From contig JAQFVV010000112.1 of the NCBI GenBank assembly GCA_028023455.1, forward strand, positions 4,227,465 through 4,291,464: a DNA stretch of 64,000 nucleotides. The letters are read 5' to 3'. Under the pieces are notes generated by a model, which saw only the letters and a program-made list of their open reading frames with translations, made no database searches and was not told the origin of the DNA. This DNA comes from Epiperipatus broadwayi (taxonomy: Eukaryota > Onychophora > Udeonychophora > Euonychophora > Peripatidae). Shown in pieces: positions 58,691 to 64,000 of this stretch (positions are counted from its first letter, which is position 1; every line of letters begins with the position of its first letter). The translations under genes and the position numbers were made by a program.

Positions 58691-59109
58691 AAGTTAAGTG
58701 AAATGTATGTTATTATATGCAATATGTCCTAGTGAAAATATTATTTCTGAATTAATAGATGTGTTATATAATTACAGAGTTTAGCTATTGACCTCAAAAT
58801 TTTAAGGCATTAGCATGTTTGGATCATGAGTTATAACATAAAGTGTGACTGCTTATTTCATATCTAATCTATAATAAAACTTCACACCAACATTAAATTT
58901 TCTTTTAAATTCATAAAACTGCTACAGAAATGTTTGAAAGAATTCAGTCTGTGTACAGCAGTAAAGCCAAGAGTTGCAAGAACATTTTAAAGTGGTTTAC
59001 AAATTTTTTTGATAACAGGGATACACTATCACATTTCATATCATAACTCATGTTTCAGGGAATTGAAAAATTTCTGGTGAATAGCAGAAACTATGTCACT
59101 ACATAACAG
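58691..59109. other. Noncoding sequence
   Basis: Nothing recognised up to the direct repeat that precedes the next element. Confidence 0.5.
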
Positions 59110-59144
59110 ATACATTGATTCAGAGATGACAGCACTGCAGTTAA
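59110..59144 (+). repeat. Left copy of a long direct repeat flanking the non-LTR remnant
   Basis: ATACATTGATTCAGAGAT here recurs exactly at 60676-60693, and the following 17 bases match at most positions. This is a probable target-site duplication of unusual length. Confidence 0.75.
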
Positions 59145-60675
59145 TACCATTACATATTAATTAGAAAATATAGAATCAGTTATAGTTAAAAATGGGGTGA
59201 GGTCTAAGGCAAGGATGCCCTATGTCACCTATTTGTTTTTGTTATATTTGAGAGAAATGGAGAGGGAAATAGAAGAACTAACTAGAAAGAGGGGTAGAGA
59301 TGTTATTCATAAATAGCAAAGGAGGGTATACATTATCAGTTCTTGTATTTGTTGATGCTATCTTCTTGTGCACAGAAAGTAGGAAAGATATGGAAGTTGT
59401 GCTGAAGTTTTATACAAAAGTGGATAAAGAGATGGGGATCAAATTTAGTGAAGAAAAATCAAAAGTAATGATGATAAATTCTGGGGAAAAGAGAAAAGAA
59501 AGATTTTTTCTTGGGGGATATAAAGTTAAATGTGATGAATAGGAATAACTATTTGGGAATCATCTTAAGTAATCAGAGGAATTGCTTGGATGAATCAGAG
59601 AGAAAATTGATAAATGAAGCAAAGAGAAAAAAGGAATTGATGAAGAAATTAACAGTGTTTTCATATAATAAATATGATGTAGCAAGAATTGTATGGAAGG
59701 AAATAGCAGAAGCAGGGTTGACTTATGGTAATAATGCATTAAGTGCTAATAAAGGGATGTTAGATTACTTAGGAAATGTACAAAGAGAAGTAAAAGATAT
59801 ACATTATATGCAGATGTGTGGACAGCAAAGGAGCAACTCATGGAGAAATGGGATGGTCAAGTGTTTATAGGACAGATGCAAAAGCAAAATGAAAATATTT
59901 GGTAGACTGCAATTTATGGATAATAAGAGAATAATTAAGTAATATTTAATTGGGTTACAAATAAAGGGCAGGCAATAAGATGGGTGAGAAAAATAGTACA
60001 GTAAGCAGAAAATTTGGATAAAGACTTTTATATCAGTATACTTGTACAAAGGTAGGATGATTGGGTTAGAAGAATTGTTAAGTGGTATAATGGCAAAACC
60101 TGGGATAAAAGAATAGATGTATTAATAAAAATTACAGAGATGGAGAGTAAAAAGAACTTAAATATATATAGAAGTAAACAGAATATTGGATGTGAAATTA
60201 ATTTATGATAATAGCAGGGAAAGTAGTTTACTATTTAAGGCTCAAACAGAAACACTAGCAACAAGGGAATATACATGTAAATGGAGAAATGTGGCTGATT
60301 TAGTCTGTATGTTATGTAAGGAAGATATGGAAAATATTAAGTATTTACTAATAAAATGTAAATGATACAAGCAGAAAGAGTACAACTAATGTATTGTGCA
60401 AAAATAAATATAGATCAAGTGATTATACAGAAAGTGGATTACTGGTCTTTATGCTAGGGTTGAAAAAAGATAATGGAGATTTAGATATAAAGGCCAAGAA
60501 TTTGACAAAGATGATGTTATGGAAATGGAATGTAGCATGATAGAGAAGAATATGGAAAAAACTTAGGGTATGGAATAAAAAGGGAAAGTAAGGTGGCTAA
60601 GAGATTTCTCTAGGCATAATGGCTAAGAGATTTCTGACTTTGATAAAGAAATAGCCCCATCACACCACACAACAC
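59145..60675 (+). mobile_element. Non-LTR retrotransposon remnant of a second family (RT to 3' end)
   Basis: Plus-strand frames give RQGCPMSPICFCYI (motif B, 59208-59250), LSVLVFVDAIFLC (motif C, with FVDA in place of YADD, so dead), MGIKFSEEKSKVMMINSG, NYLGIILSNQRNCLDESERK and KLTVFSYNKYDVARIVWKEI. A region with a Cys motif follows (CMLCKEDMENIKYLLIKCK-like near 60308-60362) and a 3' end with CACACCACACAACACA repeats. RT clade is uncertain (RTE-X/CR1-like). 5'-truncated. The flanks carry a 35-base direct repeat. Confidence 0.78.
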
Positions 60676-60710
60676 ATACATTGATTCAGAGATAACATCA
60701 TTGCAGACAA
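60676..60710 (+). repeat. Right copy of the long direct repeat
   Basis: Directly follows the CACAACACA tail of the remnant. See the left copy at 59110-59144. Confidence 0.75.
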
Positions 60711-61369
60711 CTTAGAGAGAACCAGTCACACTGTATATAACAAACTACAAAACATAACTTTTAGTATTGTTATAATACTGAACAAAATATAGGAAAGAAT
60801 ACGTTTATTTGTATTTTAATAATTGAAATAAGCAAAAAGTTTAGACTTTCTGGCTAATTATACCAATATATTGTATTATAATAAGTGTATTTAATTTCTT
60901 AAAAGATTACAATATTTTCCTATTTAAAAATTATTTAATTAACAGGACAATTGGGGGGGGGGGTTATAAAAATTATTATATAAAATATTTAGTTCCTACT
61001 ATAATTTATTTATAAAATAAAAAAAAAATTATAAATAAATTATAGTAATAGAAACTGAGAAATATTTTATTGTGAACTTAAGTATGGCTTTTGTGAGAAA
61101 AAGTAATCCAGTTTACATTTTAAAAGTTTTCCCAAAAACTGTCTAAATAGTTGTAGTATTGATTGCTTTTATTGGAATAACATGGCAGAGAATAGAATTC
61201 AATAGAGAGATGCAATTAGGAGAAATATTGAAATCTTTTAAAAAAATTTAATACAGAAATTAAAAAACAGAATTGCAAAATTTCCTAAAGGACAATATAT
61301 GGATATGCATGAAGTTCATAAGTTGTTGTATATAGAATTTGTGGTGATTTCATTTAATAATAATTATAT
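60711..61369. other. Noncoding with a G run and a palindrome
   Basis: A G run at 60953-60963 is followed by a palindrome (about 60980-61070): ACTATAATTTATTTATAA pairs with TTATAAATAAATTATAGT. No gene. Confidence 0.6.
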
Positions 61370-61935
61370 GTTAGACTATTTCCACCATTTAGTATTAAAT
61401 GTTAATTTAAAAAAGTCAAACTATGTTAAATTTTTAAGTACATTTAACTGCTAGTAACAGCATATAGATTAATATATAACACAATATTCCAAGTGGTATT
61501 ACTCTCCTATCTTTTTCAATTGTCGCTGGCTTGACACTACTAAATTAAACTTTGATCTTTAGATTGTGAGTATTGAATTTAAAGTGATATCTATCCAACT
61601 AGGCTACTTTGCTAAAGACAACAGTCAGTAGAAATTGTTATCTATAAAGATTCTTCTGATTTCTCCTCATTTCTATTGACTATTGCCTTCGGTAGAATAG
61701 CCTAGTTGGTTATAGTGTCACCTTAGATTTACTATGTATAAATCTAAGCATTTGGGTCCAATTCCATTGCTATGATTATCACTGGTCAGGTTCTCAACAC
61801 CTGAAGAAGCAAAGAGAATAATAAGATTTGAAACACTGTGTTATAAACTACTTTGTTTGCTACTATTAATAGTTGAATATATTTGAAAAGTTTAAATAAA
61901 GCTTGAATTTTTTTAGACATTTAATACTAGCTAAT
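61370..61935. mobile_element. Inverted pair of PLE-2 tails
   Basis: A minus-strand tail (about 61665 down to 61370) and a plus-strand tail (61666-61935) meet head to head. Each has the PLE-2 3' UTR end (TTTCTACTGACTGTTG-type), an A-box-like segment (GTAGCCTAGTTGG), a B-box-like segment and the tail motif; on the plus strand CTGAAGAAGCAAAGAGAATA then GATTTGAAACACTGTG (61801-61840). The two copies are clearly diverged. No coding sequence is left. Confidence 0.75.
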
Positions 61936-62154
61936 AGAAAAAGGCCAACATATAATTATTTTCATATACAATATTTGCAAAATTCCTCTATAATTTGTCT
62001 AGGTTTTTTTTTATTTGGTCAATGCATCCCTCATCAAAATGCATACATAATGAAAAAAAGATGATCTGACATTCTGGGCTTATAGACAGTTATGACATGG
62101 TAGAGTTGAGTTGAGAAATGCCCAAATAAAAAAAAAGGATCTATATATTGTTTT
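61936..62154. other. Noncoding sequence
   Basis: Short spacer between two PLE-2 inverted pairs. Nothing recognised. Confidence 0.5.
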
Positions 62155-62778
62155 CCTGAAGGTTTGTGATGATGGTGTTTTAGTTGTATTTTTTTATATT
62201 GTATTATTTCCACCATCTAATATGAGTAGTGAATGTAATAGCACATCAAACATGTTTTGAGAAGTATTATTCGCCCCTCTTCCTCAGGTGTTTCTGGGCT
62301 AACCAGTGACAGTACTAGCATGTGATTCAAGATTTTTGAATATTAAATTTTAAGGTAATGATCTAACCAACTGAGCCACTCTGCCAAAGGCAACAGTCAG
62401 TAAAAAAATTCATATACTTATCTATGAGGTTCCTCATGATTTTTCCAATTTTTCTTAAGAGCAAAATTGATTAGTGGTTTTTATACATTATGTATATTCA
62501 TCCTTTGTTGGTTTATGGGATTATTTGCTATTGTTATGTGAACAACTTCTTTAAATTTTCTTCTTTGTATCTTTCCTTCTCTATCCAATATTTTTGTATT
62601 TTCCCAATTGAACATATGTTCACCTACATGACCTTCTACCTTTGGCACATCTGTTTTCTCTCTTCTAATCATCAGTTTTTGCTCTCACCAATAGCTGTCC
62701 TTCCACATTCACATGGTATTTCATAGATGCAGTTTTTTTTTCAGTATTTCAAGTTTAGGCTTTGTAGATGTTAGAATT
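62155..62778 (-). mobile_element. PLE-2 3' fragment, minus strand
   Basis: The minus strand from 62778 reads an IYEIPCECGRTAIGE-like GIY-YIG start (around 62735-62690), then MIRREKTDVPKVEGHVGEHM, FNWENTKILDREGKIQRRKF, then the 3' UTR, the tRNA-like block (62420-62330, GAGTGGCTCAGTTGGTTAGA) and the tail motif (62289-62252). It lacks the transposon that interrupts the copy at 30746-33640, so it shows the empty target site (AGAAGAAAATTTAAAGAAG). 5'-truncated at the junction with an inverted tail. Confidence 0.85.
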
Positions 62779-62985
62779 TCATGCTAAAACTGTCACTGGT
62801 CAGGCCAACAATACCCAAAGAAAAGGAGAGACTGATACCTCTCGAAATGTTGTGCATATACTAACCTGTTTGATGTGCTATTTATTAACAGTTGAATGTA
62901 TTTGGAATATTTAAATAAAGTTAAAGTTTTTTAAAGACATTTGATACTCATATTAGATGATGGAAATAGTCCAATATAAAAAAAC
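62779..62985 (+). mobile_element. PLE-2 tail, plus strand, head-to-head with the previous copy
   Basis: CATGCTAAAACTGTCACTGG, CAGGCCAACAATACCC, AAAGAAAAGGAGAGACTGAT, ACCTCTCGAAATGTTGTG, then the AT-rich end with TTTAAATAAAGTTAA. The hairpin GAGAG/CTCTC is directly followed by GAAA. 5'-truncated within the B-box region. Confidence 0.82.
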
Positions 62986-63292
62986 AAATGACCTATATAT
63001 GTTCAACTCCTCATCTCTCCATGATGTTAGATTATACATCATGTTCCAGGAAGTAGTTGATGATCATATGCAGTTCACTGTATAACTAATATTTTCTCTA
63101 AATGAAATTGATTCTTATATTATTATTTTTACTGGTAATGAGCATAATTGTATATGCATCATTTATTGTTTAAATTAAAATAACTTTACCCATTACTGCC
63201 GAGACATTTTAAAAAGAAAGAAGTTATTTAATAAAGAAAGTAATTAAAAAAAAGTATACCAAGAAATGAAAAGTTACTTTGTATAATCCTGA
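62986..63292. other. Noncoding sequence
   Basis: Nothing recognised. Confidence 0.5.
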
Positions 63293-63443
63293 ATATATTG
63301 CTTATAATAACTTCTTTCATATACACTTTAATGCAAAAATTTTTTTAAAATAAAACTTCTTTATTTTCCTGACAGTTTCAACTATCCAGAAGTCATCATC
63401 AGAGCTTTAGTGTATATAAAAGAAGTTATTATAAGCAATATAT
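63293..63443. mobile_element. Foldback element with CUGAUGA/GAAAC motif at the apex
   Basis: Arms 63293-63330 and 63406-63443 pair (ATATTGCTTATAATAACTTC with its complement). Between them the minus strand reads CTCTGATGATGACTTCTGGA then TAGTTGAAACTGTCAGG (63404-63368): an exact CUGAUGA box, a GACU/AGUU hairpin, then GAAAC. It belongs to the same structural class as 43321-43512 and 39046-39258. Confidence 0.72.
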
Positions 63444-64000
63444 ATATATATATATGAAAAAATGCAAAGAAAGAGACAATAAGAGAGAAAGAGAGGGAGA
63501 GAGAATGATAGAAATTATTTTTCAATGTAGTATTGGAGGAAAATTTAAATTATTTTTCAATTCTTAGCAATCATATAAATAGATTTTTCTACCCATTCAT
63601 AAAAGATTTCAATATAAAAAAGTAGTTTAAGAATATTTTCTCCAGGCAGTTTGAATTAATATTACTAATATGAATAATGAAAATCACTTCCTTTATGCAC
63701 TTTATATAATGCAACAATTCATTTTCCAGTTGCAAATACTTACAATTTTGATTGTTCAACATTCTTTATCAGAGCTGTAATTTATATAATATATTTATTA
63801 ATATAGATTCTATTACAATAAATTATGTATACCCAACAAATCAATACAATAATATTTTACTAATGATCCAACTGTATTACAATATCAGTATTATTAATTT
63901 TACATTACAGGACAACAATGATAGAAGCTAACAACAAGAGATTTTATTACATCACATTAAGAAAGCAGTCATATGACTTTAACATAGTAATTTAAAAATA
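63444..64000. other. Noncoding with a TA run and a GA-rich tract
   Basis: TA run at about 63440-63454 and a purine GAGA tract at 63475-63506. The rest is AT-rich with nothing recognised. Confidence 0.6.

Noticed and set aside
60980-61070. Foldback transposon
   Set aside because: Arms are short and A/T-only next to a G run, so chance or slippage origin is more likely.

Overview
This is a strongly AT-rich stretch of animal nuclear DNA made mostly of transposable elements, with one recognisable host gene. Long introns, GT/AG splice sites, EGF-repeat exons with Notch-type glycosylation sites, and a mix of non-LTR, Penelope-like, LTR, Merlin and foldback elements point to an invertebrate metazoan. 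I cannot name the phylum. No bacterial, organellar, tRNA, rRNA or CRISPR features were seen.

Host gene: two exons on the minus strand (36443-36347, then 5887-5520) join in matching phase and encode successive EGF repeats of a secreted or transmembrane Notch/SVEP1/uninflatable-type protein. The intron between them is about 30.5 kb. Positions 1-5519 are further intron or downstream sequence, and everything above 36443 is upstream intron or beyond.

Elements in the 30.5-kb intron: a complete but dead Merlin transposon with perfect 8-bp target duplications (6413-7342); a foldback element (7473-7684); RTE non-LTR remnants; a Penelope-like (PLE) fragment next to an L1/Tx1-like retrotransposon with an intact 1090-residue endonuclease/reverse transcriptase (17997-22276); a head-to-head pair of PLE copies (29458-33640), one interrupted by a TIR transposon (31912-33189); and a second TIR element carrying TTAGGG-like repeats (34721-35943).

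Upstream of exon 36443: a truncated PLE (39712-40514); a probable LTR (40651-41024); foldbacks; a 5.4-kb LTR element with 1.86-kb LTRs that encodes only Gag (43828-49252); and a composite PLE (49259-54038) made of one full-length 805-residue RT/GIY-YIG copy, a direct partial copy and an inverted partial copy. From 55 kb to the end there are RTE and other non-LTR remnants and inverted pairs of PLE-2 tails.

The signal that connects most loci is a small RNA-like motif (CUGANGAAG-like box, short hairpin, then GAAA). It sits at the 3' end of every PLE family here and inside several palindromic elements. It resembles part of a hammerhead ribozyme core but is not a complete match. In one PLE family it lies directly behind a tRNA-like A-box/B-box region.
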